Assembly (NCBI GenBank): GCA_037039925.1 | Contig: JAXRKP010000472.1 | Coordinates: 86,001-150,000, forward strand | DNA from: Doris montereyensis | Lineage: Eukaryota; Mollusca; Gastropoda; Nudibranchia; Dorididae | DNA length: 64,000 bases | Direction: 5' to 3' | Shown: piece by piece, positions 1 to 10,971 of the stretch | Layout of the letters: the number at the start of each line of letters is the position of its first letter | Numbering within the stretch: position 1 is the first letter of the stretch | Translations under genes and position numbers: made by a program | The notes under the pieces: generated by a model | Told to the model about the DNA's origin: nothing | What the model saw: only the letters and a program-made list of their open reading frames with translations | The model's database searches: none

Positions 1-69
1 AAACTCTGTGAACCAAAAATTACACTGGAAGAAGCTAAAATAATGACGTTTTTTCCTTAGCATAAAATA

Positions 70-376
70 AAGTTTCTTTAGGTTTAGGAACACAAATAAT
101 GCCCAGTTTCTTTAGGCAGGCAGGCTAAAATGATGCCCAGTTTCTTTAGGCTTAGGCAGGCTAAAATAATGCCCGTTTCTTTAGGCTTAGGCAGGCTAAA
201 ATAATGCCCAGTTTCTTTAGGTTTAGGCAGGCTAAAATAATGCCCAGTTTCTTTAGGCTTAGGCAGGCTAAAATGATGCCCAGTTTCTTTAGGCTTAGGC
301 AGGCTAAAATAATGCCCAGTTTCTTTAGGCTTAGGCAGGCTGAAATAATGCCCAGTTTCTTTAGGCTTAGGCAGAA
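70..376. repeat. Minisatellite, 36-bp unit, about 8 copies
   Basis: The unit contains GCCCAGTTTCTTTAGG followed by CTTAGGCAGGCTAAAATAAT; spacing between successive GCCCAG words is 36 bp. Because 36 is divisible by three, long open frames appear on the minus strand, but they only encode a repeated 12-residue word and are not a gene. Confidence 0.95.
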
Positions 377-520
377 CAGGTGAAGTAATATCATTCCCTG
401 GACAGCACGTTGATCTGTTGGAGATTTTTACCGAAATGATATTGCTGTTACCCACACGCACCTGGGTGGAGCAAGGTAAAACATATTACAAATTCTTTCC
501 CAAGGACAGGGTGTTCGTGA
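376..520 (-). mobile_element. Degenerate SINE fragment (family S3, body only)
   Basis: This stretch matches, in the same order, the body of the element seen at 3605-3815, 48950-49190 and 61065-61310: an AGAACAGGTGA start, a CACGTTGATCTGTTGGAGA block, a CACCTGGGTGGAG block and a TTTCCCAAGGACA block. The tRNA-like head is missing. It starts exactly where the 36-bp array ends. Confidence 0.65.
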
Positions 521-880
521 TAAGCCTAATGAAACCATGGCAGATTATGAAAAAAATATTCAGTTTCTTCTAGTTATGAATCAATTGCCAAATCAACCAA
601 TGTCAGAGTAATTACTTACTTACAGAACTTTTTTTTTTAATGGTATCTAGTAACATTTTACTCCAACCATAAACCTCCTTCTGATTTTTGTTTGTTTCGC
701 AGGTAAAATTCAGTTAAGTTGGCAAGGAGACTAATCATTTAAATCAAGTTGCAAAAGAGAAATTTCTGAAAATCTGATATTCCATGATTGCTGTAGCTCT
801 GAAGGGATAATTGATAACTGTTCTGATTGTGAAACAACATTTCTCTCAACACCTTGATAACTGAAAAGGTAAGAACTTAC

Positions 881-999
881 GCGAATTTTCAAATTGAATG
901 CTTCATTTCCAATGATTTTAGTTGTCCTGCACCAACATCTAAGTAACTTCTCGATCAGTTGAAGATCTGGCTTTTCCGTCTTTACTGCCGCCCACAAAC
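881..999 (-). CDS. Ankyrin gene exon d
   Basis: 119 bp. Acceptor TTTTTCTTCAAG at the high side, donor GTAAGT (875-880 on the plus strand). The frame reads LWAAVKTEKPDLQLIEKLL and ends NLKIR. It starts with two carried bases that complete a Gly codon with the previous exon, and ends in phase 0. A helical, ankyrin-like or post-ankyrin segment; no stop codon is present. Confidence 0.75.
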
Positions 1000-3900
1000 C
1001 TTGAAGAAAAACGCGTTCAAAAGAAAAATCAAATTGAACCATGCAAAAACTGAAATTAAAACAAAACAAACACTGTGAACAAATTGATTTTGGTCCTTTG
1101 AAATTTACCTATCCACCATGTGCGGTGACCTCAGGGTGAATTAAGAGGAAATGTCAAGATGAAAGAGTAGAAAAAAAATGAGAGGAAAAGAAGTGAGACC
1201 TACTAATAGTGCCCTTAATCGCTCACAACAAACTGATTAAAAGTAATTATCAGAGTTGCCCTACACATTTGAAATAACTTGGTATTTTATATCAAATGAC
1301 AAATCAATTTTGAAAGGGTTTTAACGATTCACTTTTTATCATCATGTCCTACCAGGAAGAAATTTTCTCAGCCAATGCAAATTTTCCTCCCATCCCGGTC
1401 TTTTCTGAAAAAGAATTTCTTGTTCAGCCGTTCGACCAGCCTTGTTTTGTATGAAAGGGCAAGCTCCACATCTAGAATACAAGAGGAAGATAAGGTCATC
1501 AAATATTTATTCAACAATGCAATGCCAAAAGTTCTAAAGAACAAATAATGACAGCAAAACACCAAACTAGACAAAACGCTTTGTTTTAGTTTACGTTATT
1601 CTACTGCTTTGGACCTAGGGCTATGGTTTGTGTTTACGTTATTCTACTGCTTTGGACCTAGGGCTATGGTTTGTGTTTACGTTATTCTTCTGCTTTGGAC
1701 TTGGGCTATGGTTTTTGTGTTTACGTTATTCTTCTGCTTTGGACTTGGGCTATGGTTTGTGTTTACGTTATTCTTCTGCTTTGGACTTGGGCTATGGTTT
1801 GTGTTTACGTTATTCTTCTGCTTTGGACTTGGGCTATGGTTTGTGTTTACGTTATTCTACTGCTTTGGACCTAGGGCTATGGTTTGTGTTTACGTTATTC
1901 TACTGCTTTGGACCTAGGGCTATGGTTTGTGTTTACGTTATTCTTCTGCTTTGGACCTAGGACTATGGTTTGTGTTTACGTTATTCTACTGCTTTAGACC
2001 TAGGGCTATGGTTTGTGTTTACAGTTATGTCAAATGTTCATTTCCTATCCCGATGCACCTTTCCCAGGATTCAAACAAAATCTACCACTACCATAGGATT
2101 CAAACAAAATCTACCACTACCATAGGATTCAAACAAAATCTACCACTACCATAGGATTCAAACAAAATCTACCACTACCATAGGATTCAAACAAAATCTA
2201 CCACTACCATAGGTACTTATTCTGCCACTGCTATGAATGACCTCGCAGAGTAAAAATTGAAACTTTTCAAATGGACATTTTCTACTCACAACATGGCTCA
2301 AAAAGGTTTGACTTGACTAGTGAAATGTGGATTTTATTTCAAAAGGTTTGACTTGACTAGTGAAATGTGGATTTTATTTCAAAAGGTTTGACTTGACTAG
2401 TGAAATGTGGATTTTATTTTAAAAGTTTTTACTTGACTAGTGAAATGTGGATTTTATTTCAAAAGGTTTGACTTGACTAGTGAAATGTGGATTTTATTTT
2501 ACCGAAAGCTCAATGTCTTGATGTACAGGAAAAGAAAGTTAACAGTATATTATTCTTTATAATAAGGTCAAAAGATCTTTCAGTGATTGTAAGCTTTTCT
2601 TAGAGAGTTCATTTTTCAAATTTGATTTAGAAGCATTTAGGAAAGTTTGCATTTCTCATGTCCTCAGTCAGGAGTTCCACACATCGGGTACAGCAAATTT
2701 GAAAGTTCTGCTACAAAACTTTGATATGGGTACATTCTCAACTAAGACAGTTTGACATTTATGATCTATGTTGTCCCAGTGTCTACAAAACTTTGATATG
2801 GGTACATTCTCAACTAAGACAGTTTGACATTTATGATCTATGTTGTCCCAGTGTACAAAACTTTGATATGGGTACATTCTCAACTAAGACAGTTTGACAT
2901 TTATGATCTATGTTGTCCCAGTGTCTACAAAACTTTGATATGGGTACATTCTCAACTAAGACAGTTTGACATTTATGATCTATGTTGTCCCAGTGTCTAC
3001 AAAACTTTGACATGGGTATATACTTGACTAAGACAGTTTGATGATGATCTATGTTGTCCCAGTGTCTACAAAACTTTGATATGGGTATATACTTGACTAA
3101 GACAGTTTGATATGATCTATGTTGTCCCAGTGTCTACAAAACTTTGATATGGGTATATACTTGACTAAGACAGTTTGACATGATGATCTATGTTGTTCCA
3201 AAACTTTGATATGGGTATATACTTGACTAAGACAGTTTGACATGATGATCTATGTTGTTCCAGTGTCTACAAAACTTTGATATGGGTATATACTTGACTA
3301 AGACAGTTTGATATGATCTATGTTGTCCCAGTGTCTACAAAACTTTGATATGGGTATATTCTTGACTAAGACAGTTTGATATGATCTATGTTGTCCCAGT
3401 GTCCACAAAACTTTGACATGGGTATATACTTGACTAAGACAGTTTGACATGATGATCTATGTTGTTCCAGTGTCTACAAAACTTTGATATGGGTATATTC
3501 TTGACTAAGACAGTTTGACATGATCATCTATGTTGTTCCAGTGTCTACAAAACTTTGATATGGGTACATACTTGACTAAGACAGTTTGACATGATGATCT
3601 ATGTTGTCCCGGCGTCTATAGTGTGAAGCAGAACAGGTGTTAATAAGCACCTCCTAAGTTAATGCTTGTACACACCTGGGTTGAGTAAGGAAAATGAGTG
3701 TTAGGTGTCTTTCTCAAGGAACATAAAGTCAAACCTAGCATTGTTAGGATTCGAACCAAGGACCTCATGATCCCAAATCCGGCAATTTAGTCACTATGCC
3801 ACAATCGCCACACATCTTTAACATGCAGCATGACTAATGAAAACAAAGAGTTGTTAGTCTGGATGCATCTCTGACAGCGTTAAGTGTATAAGCTAAACTT

Positions 3901-5671
3901 GGTTGCAGTTTACGAGAAATATATTTTCCGGTAACAATTTCAAGTGCTAAATATCAATGATCATGCTTTAATATGTTGTGAAGACGAAAAATAAACAGCT
4001 GCTGCCAGTGGTAGATTTTGCGTGAATTCTCAGACAGGTGCATAATGATAAGAAATGAACATTTGACATTTCAGTGGACTAGGTCATTTGATAACAGAGT
4101 TTCCAACACACACACACACACACACAGCACTGACCTCATAAAGGCAACGATCCACCTCCATGCACCAGGAATGAGAACAACTTTGTGAAGAACTGTGTCT
4201 CCGTTTGTGTCAGTGATATCTAAATCTATTTTCGATGCCATCATGTATACTGCACAGATGCCATCAGGATCTTGTCTTGTATGGGCCTGGTCGCAAAGGA
4301 CGTGGAGAAACGTTTCACCTGTCACAGAGTCTTGGACATTCGCTTTGTGTCCTTTCATCACAAATGCAACTGTAGAGTAAAGCAAAGCATAAAATGTGAA
4401 GGTCATGTGATGCTACATGTTGATATTGACTTTCTTTCTTTCTTTATCAGCTCCCATTCTATCTTCCGGTGCATGGGTTTAGATGCCCGAAATGATCTCT
4501 CTCCAGGCTGCCCTGTCCTGACATTTTCTGTTTCCTTCCGTGAAAGTTAAATTTCTTTGCATTAATACCTCTTTTATATCTTCTTCCCGCTTTCTCCGAG
4601 ATCTGCCTTTGGTATTTTACCTTAGGTTTTAGCACTGTATACTGACTTAGCTATTCTATTATCATTCATTCTGTTTACATGCCCAAACCATCTCAGTTGA
4701 TTTATTTCTATCTTAGTTTTTATTCCATCTGCTTTGGTTTGATCTCTTATTGTTGTGTTTCTGATATCTCCATTCATTTACATAAGCCATCACTGTCAAT
4801 GAAATTGTGGTTGTCACGACCTATGTGATTGGGTCAGGACGGCTGGATCATTGGAAAAATCTCCACGTCCCATCGTGTCGGTTTTTGTGGAGTGAAACAC
4901 AAATGAGTTTAAAATTCAGCTTGATTTACGCTTCGGCTTACTCATCAACAGCAAAAATTTGAACGAAACAAATTCGCACTTCCACATCCCCCGGAAAATA
5001 AAAAACCCAAAACAAATGCCACTCCCAAGCTGAAACAAATACTTACATCTAGCAAGAGAGACAACCCAATGATAACAGAACACATTTTTCTTACAGGTAC
5101 ATTTAATGTATCTTTACCTTCTCTTCTATGAAATATTGCATGAATGATAGGTTTTACGAATTAGCTAGTCTATGTATGGCGTTTGACCTCAATATTGTCA
5201 ATCCTGTAACAGTTGCTGTCACTGCTATGCCTGGGCTGATTTTATTGTGAGGAAAATCTGGATGCCCAGCCACACTTCCCGTCCCTCTGATCTTTGCCTC
5301 TTCCATACAATATTATGTCAACAAAGTAATGAACCGGCAAATAAGTCTGAGGTACAAGAAATTGCAGGGGTATCTCTAAATAGGCCTTTGATAGGAATGC
5401 TGGAATGGCCAACCCTTTTCAGTTTCCAACCACTGAGAGTTCTTTTACATGGATTATGGAAATGTTCATGTATAAGTCAATTAAATTATGTCACATTCAT
5501 CTGCTGCTACCACATATACTTACGAAAAAAGCAAGGGCGTCTTTTGCCTCAATATCGGCAATCCTTTTTGCAACGGGATGCTCTCTGATGTTGTCAACTG
5601 TTGGTTTGTGGTTGATTGCCATTCTCTTGTTGCCAAGACACTTGGCTTCCTTTTGTGCAAAATCCATTTTT
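881..5671 (-). CDS. Ankyrin-repeat protein gene, partial (four exons seen)
   Basis: Minus-strand spliced gene. Exons seen in transcript order are 5671-5524, 4369-4135, 1471-1353 and 999-881. The last three join in compatible phase: AG plus A gives Arg, then G plus GT gives Gly. The 4369-4135 exon carries two ankyrin-like repeats, with TGETFLHVLCDQ and TNGDTVLHKVV as the TPLH-type signatures; the next exon starts CGACPFIQNKAGRTAEQ, the usual loop of another repeat. Ankyrin repeats are protein-binding scaffolds, so partner and cell location cannot be read from here. The exon at 5524-5671 ends in phase 0 while 4369 needs one carried base, so an exon is missing or a base is wrong between them. 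No start or stop codon was found; the 3' end is beyond position 1. A large multi-domain ankyrin protein is likely, but I do not recognise the family member. Confidence 0.7.
1096..1230 (-). mobile_element. SINE tail fragment (family S3)
   Basis: Contains GAAATTTACCTATCCACCAT, then GACCTCAGGGTGAATTAAGAGG and a purine-rich tail. The same block in the same orientation occurs at 41038-41195, 55275-55380 and 60885-61050, where in the last case it runs into a tRNA-like head. It lies in the intron between ankyrin exons c and d. Confidence 0.7.
1353..1471 (-). CDS. Ankyrin gene exon c
   Basis: 119 bp between the acceptor TCTTGTATTCTAG and the donor GTAGGA. With one carried base the frame reads CGACPFIQNKAGRTAEQ and ends WLRKFLPG, the latter Gly being split across the junction with exon d. 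GACPFIQNKAGRTA is a typical ankyrin-repeat turn plus helix start. A longer open frame in this interval in another phase is a shadow. Confidence 0.8.
1590..2022. repeat. Minisatellite, 43-bp unit, about 10 copies
   Basis: The unit includes TTTGTGTTTACGTTATTC and GCTTTGGACCTAGGGCTATGG. Successive GGACCTAGGG words at 1611 and 1654 give the 43-bp period. Variants alternate between CTACTGC/GGACCTAGGG and CTTCTGC/GGACTTGGGC. Lies in an ankyrin-gene intron. Hydrophobic open frames across it are artefacts of repetition. Confidence 0.95.
2066..2212. repeat. Minisatellite, 29-bp unit, 5 copies
   Basis: Five almost identical tandem copies built from AGGATTCAAACAAAATCTAC and CACTACCAT. The period is read directly from AGG words at 2066 and 2095. 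Confidence 0.95.
2299..2500. repeat. Minisatellite, 40-bp unit, 5 copies
   Basis: The unit contains AAAAGGTTTGACTTGACTAG and TGAAATGTGGATTTTATTTC; copies begin at 2301 and 2341. Very high identity between copies indicates recent expansion. Confidence 0.95.
2709..3612. repeat. Minisatellite, 68-72-bp unit, about 13 copies
   Basis: The unit includes ACAAAACTTTGATATGGGTA, CTAAGACAGTTTGACAT and GATCTATGTTGTCCCAGTGT. Left-hand copies (2709-3000) carry TACATTCTCAACTAAG at a 72-bp period; right-hand copies carry TATATACTTGACTAAG and are a few bases shorter. The array therefore has two monomer subtypes with a sharp change near 3010. Confidence 0.95.
3605..3815 (-). mobile_element. tRNA-derived SINE, family S3 (head and body)
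   Basis: On the minus strand the element starts with a tRNA-like head: box A-like TGGCATAGTGACT and box B GGTTCGAATCC. The body blocks CCTTGAGAAAGACACC, CCCAGGTGTG and CACCTGTTCTGCTTCACAC follow. Similar copies are at 48950-49190 and 61065-61310. It abuts the end of the 72-bp array. Confidence 0.8.
4108..4127. repeat. (CA)n microsatellite
   Basis: A run of about 10 CA units lies just outside the donor site of the ankyrin exon at 4135. Confidence 0.95.
4135..4369 (-). CDS. Ankyrin gene exon b (two ankyrin-like repeats)
   Basis: 235 bp, acceptor TTTACTCTACAG, donor AG|GTCAGT. The frame includes VAFVMKGHKANVQDSVTGET, then FLHVLCDQAHTRQDPDG and IDLDITDTNGDTVLHKVV. The two (T/S)GxTxLH cores spaced by about 40 residues are ankyrin signatures. 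It ends WRWIVAFM plus two bases of an Arg codon completed by exon c. Confidence 0.85.
4429..4775 (-). mobile_element. 5'-truncated LINE copy (family LA, 3' end only)
   Basis: Nearly base-for-base similar to 21768-22095. Shared words are TATCAGCTCCCATTCTA, TCTCTCCAGG, CATTTTCTGTTTCCTTCC and TTGATCTCTTATTGTTGTG. In minus orientation it encodes remnants of the RWFGHVNRMNE-type C-terminus common in non-LTR retrotransposons. The 3' tail on the sense strand is a short GAAA run (4429-4445). No intact frame. Confidence 0.85.
4776..5523. other. Intronic sequence, no confident feature
   Basis: Lies between ankyrin exons a and b. A candidate minus-strand exon with acceptor near 5352 (frame starting TYLPVHYFVDII) starts in the right phase for exon a but has no usable donor and soon meets a stop, so it is not called. 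Confidence 0.4.
5524..5671 (-). CDS. Ankyrin gene exon a (probable)
   Basis: 148 bp between the acceptor TTCCTTGTCACAG and the donor GTAAGT. The open frame begins KMDFAQKEAKCLGNKRM and ends DIEAKDALAFF. The composition (charged, helical) fits a coding exon and both splice signals are good. It belongs to the same transcript direction as exons b-d, but the phase does not match exon b directly. It carries no clear ankyrin core of its own. Confidence 0.6.
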
Positions 5672-5999
5672 CTGTGACAAGGAAGTTAAAGAAAAGGAAT
5701 TTCGATAAAAAACAAAAAAACAAACAGTAGAGGAGGATCATTAAAAAATTCATTAGATAATTAAAAGGAGGAAGAATGATACCACATGAGATGATCATTT
5801 AGAAGAGAGAAAAAAACGGAATTTTCATGGAAATTGACGTGTCATTCATAAAGCAGTTGAGCCTAGAAAGCTTCATGTATGACGACTTTATGCCCATTGC
5901 CCTGGTTAGAAAATACACTGTCCATGTCCACAAGGTTGTCTCAGCAGTCAGCTGATTTTTGTTTCCATGCTGATCACTCTTCATTTTCACTACTGTCAG
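5672..5999. other. Intronic sequence with one weak exon candidate
   Basis: On the minus strand GTATTTTCTAACCAG near 5915 resembles an acceptor, but the following frame has no convincing donor or protein similarity. Nothing else is seen. Confidence 0.35.
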
Positions 6000-7108
6000 T
6001 CTTATCCTCTTTTATGGTATGGGTAATTAAAAAGAAAATCTGTCTTATCCTCTTTTATGGTACCGGTAATTAACAAAAAGGTCTGTCTTATTGTCTCTTA
6101 TGGTACCGGTAATAAAGAAAGAAATCTGTCTTATTGTCTCTTATGGTACCGGTAATTAAGAAGAAGGTCTGTCTTATTGTCTCTTATGGTACCGGTAATT
6201 AAGAAGAAAATCTGTCTTATTGTCTCTTATGGTACCGGTAATTAAGAAGAAAATCTGTCTTATCCTCTTTTATGGTACCGGTAATTAACAAAAAGGTCTG
6301 TCTTATTGTGTCTTATGGTACCGGTAATAAAGAAAGAAATTTGTCTTAATGTTTCTTATGATACCGGTAATTAACAAGAAAATATGTCTTATTGTCTCTT
6401 ATGGTACCGGTAATTAACAAGAAAGTATGTCTTATCCTCTTTTATGGTACCGGTAATTAACAAGAAAATCTGTCTTATTGTCTCTTATGGTACCGGTAAT
6501 TAAGAAGAAGGTCTGTCTTATTGTCTCTTATAGTACCGGTAATTAACAAGAAAATCTATCTTATTGTCTCTTATGGTACCGGTAATTAAGAAGGAAATCT
6601 GTCTTATCTTCTTTTTATGGTACCGAAATTAAGAAGGTCTGTCTTATTGTCTCTTATGATACCGGTAATTAACAAGAAAATCTGTCTTATCCTCTTTTAT
6701 GGTACCGGTAATTAAGAAGGAAATCTGTCTTATCCTCTTTTATGGTACCGGTAATTAAGAAGGTCTGTCTTATTGTCTCTTATGGTACCGTAATAAAAAA
6801 AAGTCTTATTGTCTCTTATGGTACCAGTAATTAACAAGAAAATCTGTCTTATTGTCTCTTATGGTACCAGTAATTAACAAGAAAATCTGTCTGATCCTCT
6901 TTTATGGTACCGGTAATTAACAAGAAAATCTGTCTGATCCTCTTTTATGGTACATTAATTAACAAGAAAATCTGTCTGATCCTCTTTTATGGTATCAGTA
7001 ATTAACAAGAAAATCTGTCTGATCCTCTTTTATGGTATCAGTAATTAACAAGAAAATCTGTCTGATCCTCTTTTATGGTACCGGTAATTAACAAAGAAAA
7101 TCTGTCTT
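6000..7108. repeat. Minisatellite, 43-bp unit, about 26 copies
   Basis: The unit contains TCTTATTGTCTCTTATGGTA and CCGGTAATTAACAAG. A period of 43 is read from words at 6128 and 6171. Most copies hold GGTACCGGTA, in which TACCGGTA is an 8-bp palindrome and GGTACC a 6-bp one. Two alternating subtypes exist: TTATTGTCTCTTATGG and TTATCCTCTTTTATGG, with a late TGATCCTC subtype in 6890-7080. Confidence 0.95.
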
Positions 7109-7210
7109 ATTGTCCTTTAGGGTCAATTCAATGTCAACAGCTGGTGTCACCGTGTTCCAAGTGTGGGTATTCTATTTCTATTATGTCTTGATCAGAATTT
7201 CAGGATCTAC

Positions 7211-7250
7211 GATGTCACTTTTTTCACATGAGCTTGTTGACATGCGGCAT
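7211..7250 (-). CDS. Possible 40-bp micro-exon of the ankyrin gene
   Basis: The sequence GTTTTCCTTTGCACAG is a strong acceptor and is followed, 40 bp later, by GTAGATCC. With two carried bases the frame is AACQQAHVKKVTS and ends in phase 2, compatible with exon a, which starts with one base. Alternative frames hit stops. Very short, so it could be chance. Confidence 0.25.
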
Positions 7251-7424
7251 CTGTGCAAAGGAAAACAAAAACTTTATACTTCTAGGAATATCGAGGATTT
7301 CAAAACTCAAGGATTGAATAATCTTTAAAGCAGATGACAACTAGACAGGGAGAGGGCACTTAGAAATAACAGGAGTTTAAGAACAAAATCCAGGACCATC
7401 CTGGCAATGAAAGCAATGCTCCCA

Positions 7425-10400
7425 CTCTAAATGGACTAGGCTATTTTCAAACATCCGCCTACTCTAAATGGACCAGACTATTTTCAAACATCTGCCTACT
7501 CTAAATGGACCAGACTATTTTCAAACATCTGCCTACTCTAAATGGACCAGACTATTTTCAAACATCTGCCTATTCTAAATGGACCAGACTATTTTCAAAC
7601 ATCTAAATGGACCAGACTATTTTCAAACATCTGCCTATTCTAAATGGACCAGACTATTTTCAAACATCTGCCTACTCTAAATGGACCAGACTATTTTCAA
7701 ACATCTGCCTATTCTAAATGGACCAGGCTATTTTCAAACATCTGCCTATTCTAAATGGACCAGACTATTTTCAAACATCTGCCTATTCTAAATGGACCAG
7801 ACTATTTTCAAACATTCAAACATTTTCAAACCCCTATTCTAAATGGACCAGACTATTTTCAAACATCCCCCTATTCTAAATGGACCAGACTATTTTCAAA
7901 CATCTGCCTATTCTAAATGGACCAGACTATTTTCAAACATCCGCCTATTCTAAATGGACCAGACTATTTTCAAACATCTGCCTATTCTAAATGGACCAAG
8001 CTATTTTCAAACATCCTCCCACTTCTAAATGGACCAGACTATTTTCAAACATCCACCAACTCTAAATGGACCAGACTATTTTCAAATATCCCCCTATTCT
8101 AAATGGACCAGACTATTTTCAAACATCCTCCCACTCTAAATGGACCAGACTATTTTCAAACATCCGCCCACTTTAAATGGCCTATTCTAAATGGACCAGG
8201 CTATTTTCAAACATCCGCCCACTTTAAATGGACCAGACTATTTTCAAACATCCACCAACTCTAAATGGACCAGACTATTTTCAAACATCCCCCTATTCTA
8301 AATGGACCAGGCTATTTTCAAACATCCGCCTACTTCTAAATGGACCAGACTATTTTCAAACATCCACCAACTCTAAATGGACCAGCTATTTTCAAACATC
8401 TGCCTATTCTAAATGGACCAGACTATTTTCAAACATCCACCAACTCTAAATGGACCCTATTTTCAAACATCCCCCTATTCTAAATGGACCAGACTATTTT
8501 CAAACATCTGCCTATTCTAAATGGACCAGGCTATTTTCAAACATCTAAATGGACCCCAGGCTATTTTCAAACATCTGCCTTCTAAATGGACCAGGCTATT
8601 TTCAAACATCTGCCCACTCTAAATGGACCAGGCTATTTTCAAACATCTCCCTATTCTAAATGGACCAGGCTATTTTCAAACATCTCCTAAATGGACTAGG
8701 CTATTTTCAAACATCTGCCTATTCTAAATGGACCAGACTATTTTCAAACATCCTGCCCACTATAAATGGACCAGACTATTTTCAAACATCCGCCCACTCT
8801 AAATGGACCAGACTATTTTCAAAACTATTCTAAATCCACTATTTTCAAACATCTGCCTATTCTAAATGGACCAAGCTATTGGACCAAAGCTATTTTCAAA
8901 AAACCGCCTACTCTAAATGGACCAGACTATTTTCAAACATCCACCAACTCTAAATGGACCAGACTATTTTCAAACATCCTCCCTTTAAATGGACCAGACT
9001 ATTTTCAAACATCTGCCAACTCTAAATGGACAGACTATTTTCAAACATCCCCCTATTCTAAATGGACCAGGCTATTTTCAAACATCTGCCTATTCTAAAT
9101 GGACCAGGCTATTTTCAAACATATTCTCCCTATTTTCAAAACCTAAATGGACCAGGTTATTTTCAAACATCCTCCAACTCTAAATGGACCAGACTATTTT
9201 CAAACATCCTCCCTGTCTAAATGGACCAGGTTATTTTCAAACATCCTCCTCTAAATGGACCAGGCTATTTTCAAACATCCGCCCACTTTAAATGGACCAG
9301 GCTATTTTCAAACATCCGCCCACTTTAAATGGAATGGACCAGGCTATTTTCCCACTATTCTATATGGACCAGGGCTGACTATTAAATGGACCAGGCTATT
9401 TTCAAACATCCACCTACTTTAAATGGACCAGGCTACTTTCAAATATCCACCCACTTTAAATGGACCAGGCTATTTTCAAACATCCTCCAACTTTAAATGG
9501 ACCAGACTATTTCAAAACATCAAACTTTAAATCCAGGCTATTTTCAAACATCTTCCCAGTCTAAATGGACCAGGCTATTTTCAAACATCCACCCACTCTA
9601 AATGGACCAGGCTATTTTCAAACATCCTCCAACTCTAAATGGACCAGACTATTTTCAAACATCCTCCAAATATCTAAATGGACCAGGCTATTTTCAAACA
9701 TCCGCCAACTCTAAATGGACCAGGCTATTTTCAAACATCCACCAACTCTAAATGGACCAGACTATTTTCAAACATCCTCCAACTCTAAATGGACCAGGCT
9801 ATTTTCAAACATCTGCCTATTCTAAATGGACCAAGCTATTTTCAAAAAAACCGCCTACTCTAAATGGACCAGGCTATTTTCAAACATCCACCAACTCTAA
9901 ATGGACCAGGCTACTCTTTTCAAACATCCTCCAACTCCAAATGGACCAGGCTATTTTCAAACATCCTCCCACTTTAAATGGACCAGGCTATTTTCAAACA
10001 TCCTCCCAGTATAAATGGACCAGGCTATTTTCAAACATCTGCCCACTTTAAATGGACCAGACTATTTTCAAACATCCTCCCACTCTAAATGGATCAGGCT
10101 ATTTTCAAACATCCTCCCTGTCTCAACTCTAAAAACATCCTCCAACTCTAAATGGACCAGGCTATTTTCAAACATCCTCCAACTCAAACATTTTCAAACA
10201 TCCTCCTCCACTCTAAATGGACCATGGACCAGGCTATTTTCAAACATCCTCTCACTCTAAATGGACCAGGCTATTTTCAAACATCCTCCAACTCTAAATG
10301 GACCAGGCTATTTTCAAACATCCTCCAACTTTAAATGGACCAGACTATTTTCAAACATCCACCCACTTTAAATGGATTTTCAAACATCCTCTCAGTCTAA

Positions 10401-10712
10401 ATGGACTAGGCTATTTTCAAACATCCTCTCAGTCTAAATGGACCCAGACTATTTTCAAACAAACTTTAAATCAAGGCTATTTTACTACTCTAAATGGACC
10501 AGGTTATTTTCAAACATCCACCCACTTTAAATGGACCAGGCTATTTTCAAACATCCGCTTACTCTAAATGGACCAGGTTATTTTCAAACATCCACTAAAT
10601 GGACCAGGCTATTTTCAAACATCCGCTTACTCTAAATGGACCAGGTTATTTTCAAACATCCTTTAAATGGACCAGGCTATTTTCAAACATCCGCTTACTC
10701 TAAATGGACCAG
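7425..10712. repeat. Minisatellite, 37-bp unit, about 90 copies (left part)
   Basis: The unit contains CTAAATGGACCAGACTATTT followed by TCAAACATCTGCCTATT; adjacent copies at 7501 and 7538 give 37 bp. Subtypes differ at GACTATT/GGCTATT and in the final six bases (GCCTATT, CACCAACT, CTCCAACT, CGCCCACT). Left copies are mainly GACTATT, right copies GGCTATT. The array is interrupted by the LTR element at 10713 and continues at 14974. Many short plus-strand frames across it are artefacts. Confidence 0.95.
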
Positions 10713-10886
10713 TGTAGCGTGGCCACTACATACACTTACACACGCAGCACACAAGGACACTAAAAACAACTCACTCTACACACACCGCCGCTCGGCAAAA
10801 CTAGTGTACAACAAGCTCACCAAATAAAGCAGTCACTTTCTACTTTTCTCCTCAACCCTTGTGTTTGTGTTTCATCCTTGCCCTCA
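10713..10886 (+). repeat. 5' LTR (174 bp)
   Basis: Begins TGTAGCGTGGCCACTACATA and ends CATCCTTGCCCTCA, the canonical TG...CA ends. It carries AATAAA, a likely polyadenylation signal, near 10825. It matches the 3' LTR at 14800 over its full length. Confidence 0.95.
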
Positions 10887-10887
10887 T

Positions 10888-10903
10888 TGGTGACCCCGTA
10901 AGT
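10888..10903 (+). other. Primer-binding site
   Basis: TGGTGACCCCGTAAG begins two bases after the 5' LTR. The TGG start pairs with the CCA end of a tRNA. The priming tRNA was not identified. Confidence 0.75.
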
Positions 10904-10971
10904 TTACAACGATTTTTGTAAACATTATTTTTTTCATCTTTAAGATTACATGTTTTCTATCTCTACACATA

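Noticed and set aside
1609..1960. Hydrophobic plus-strand frames suggesting a membrane protein
   Set aside because: Three overlapping frames of the 43-bp array, one per phase; repeat artefact.
3740..3815. Functional tRNA gene
   Set aside because: Box A and box B-like words are present, but cloverleaf stems are poor and the head continues into a SINE body found in other copies.
5250..5352. Ankyrin-gene exon reading TYLPVHYFVDIILYG on the minus strand
   Set aside because: Good acceptor, but no suitable donor, and a stop after SSQ; no recognised similarity.
5799..5990. 63-codon minus-strand frame, and an alternative frame DNLVDMDSVFSNQGNG
   Set aside because: Plausible acceptor inside, but no donor and no phase-consistent join to exon a.
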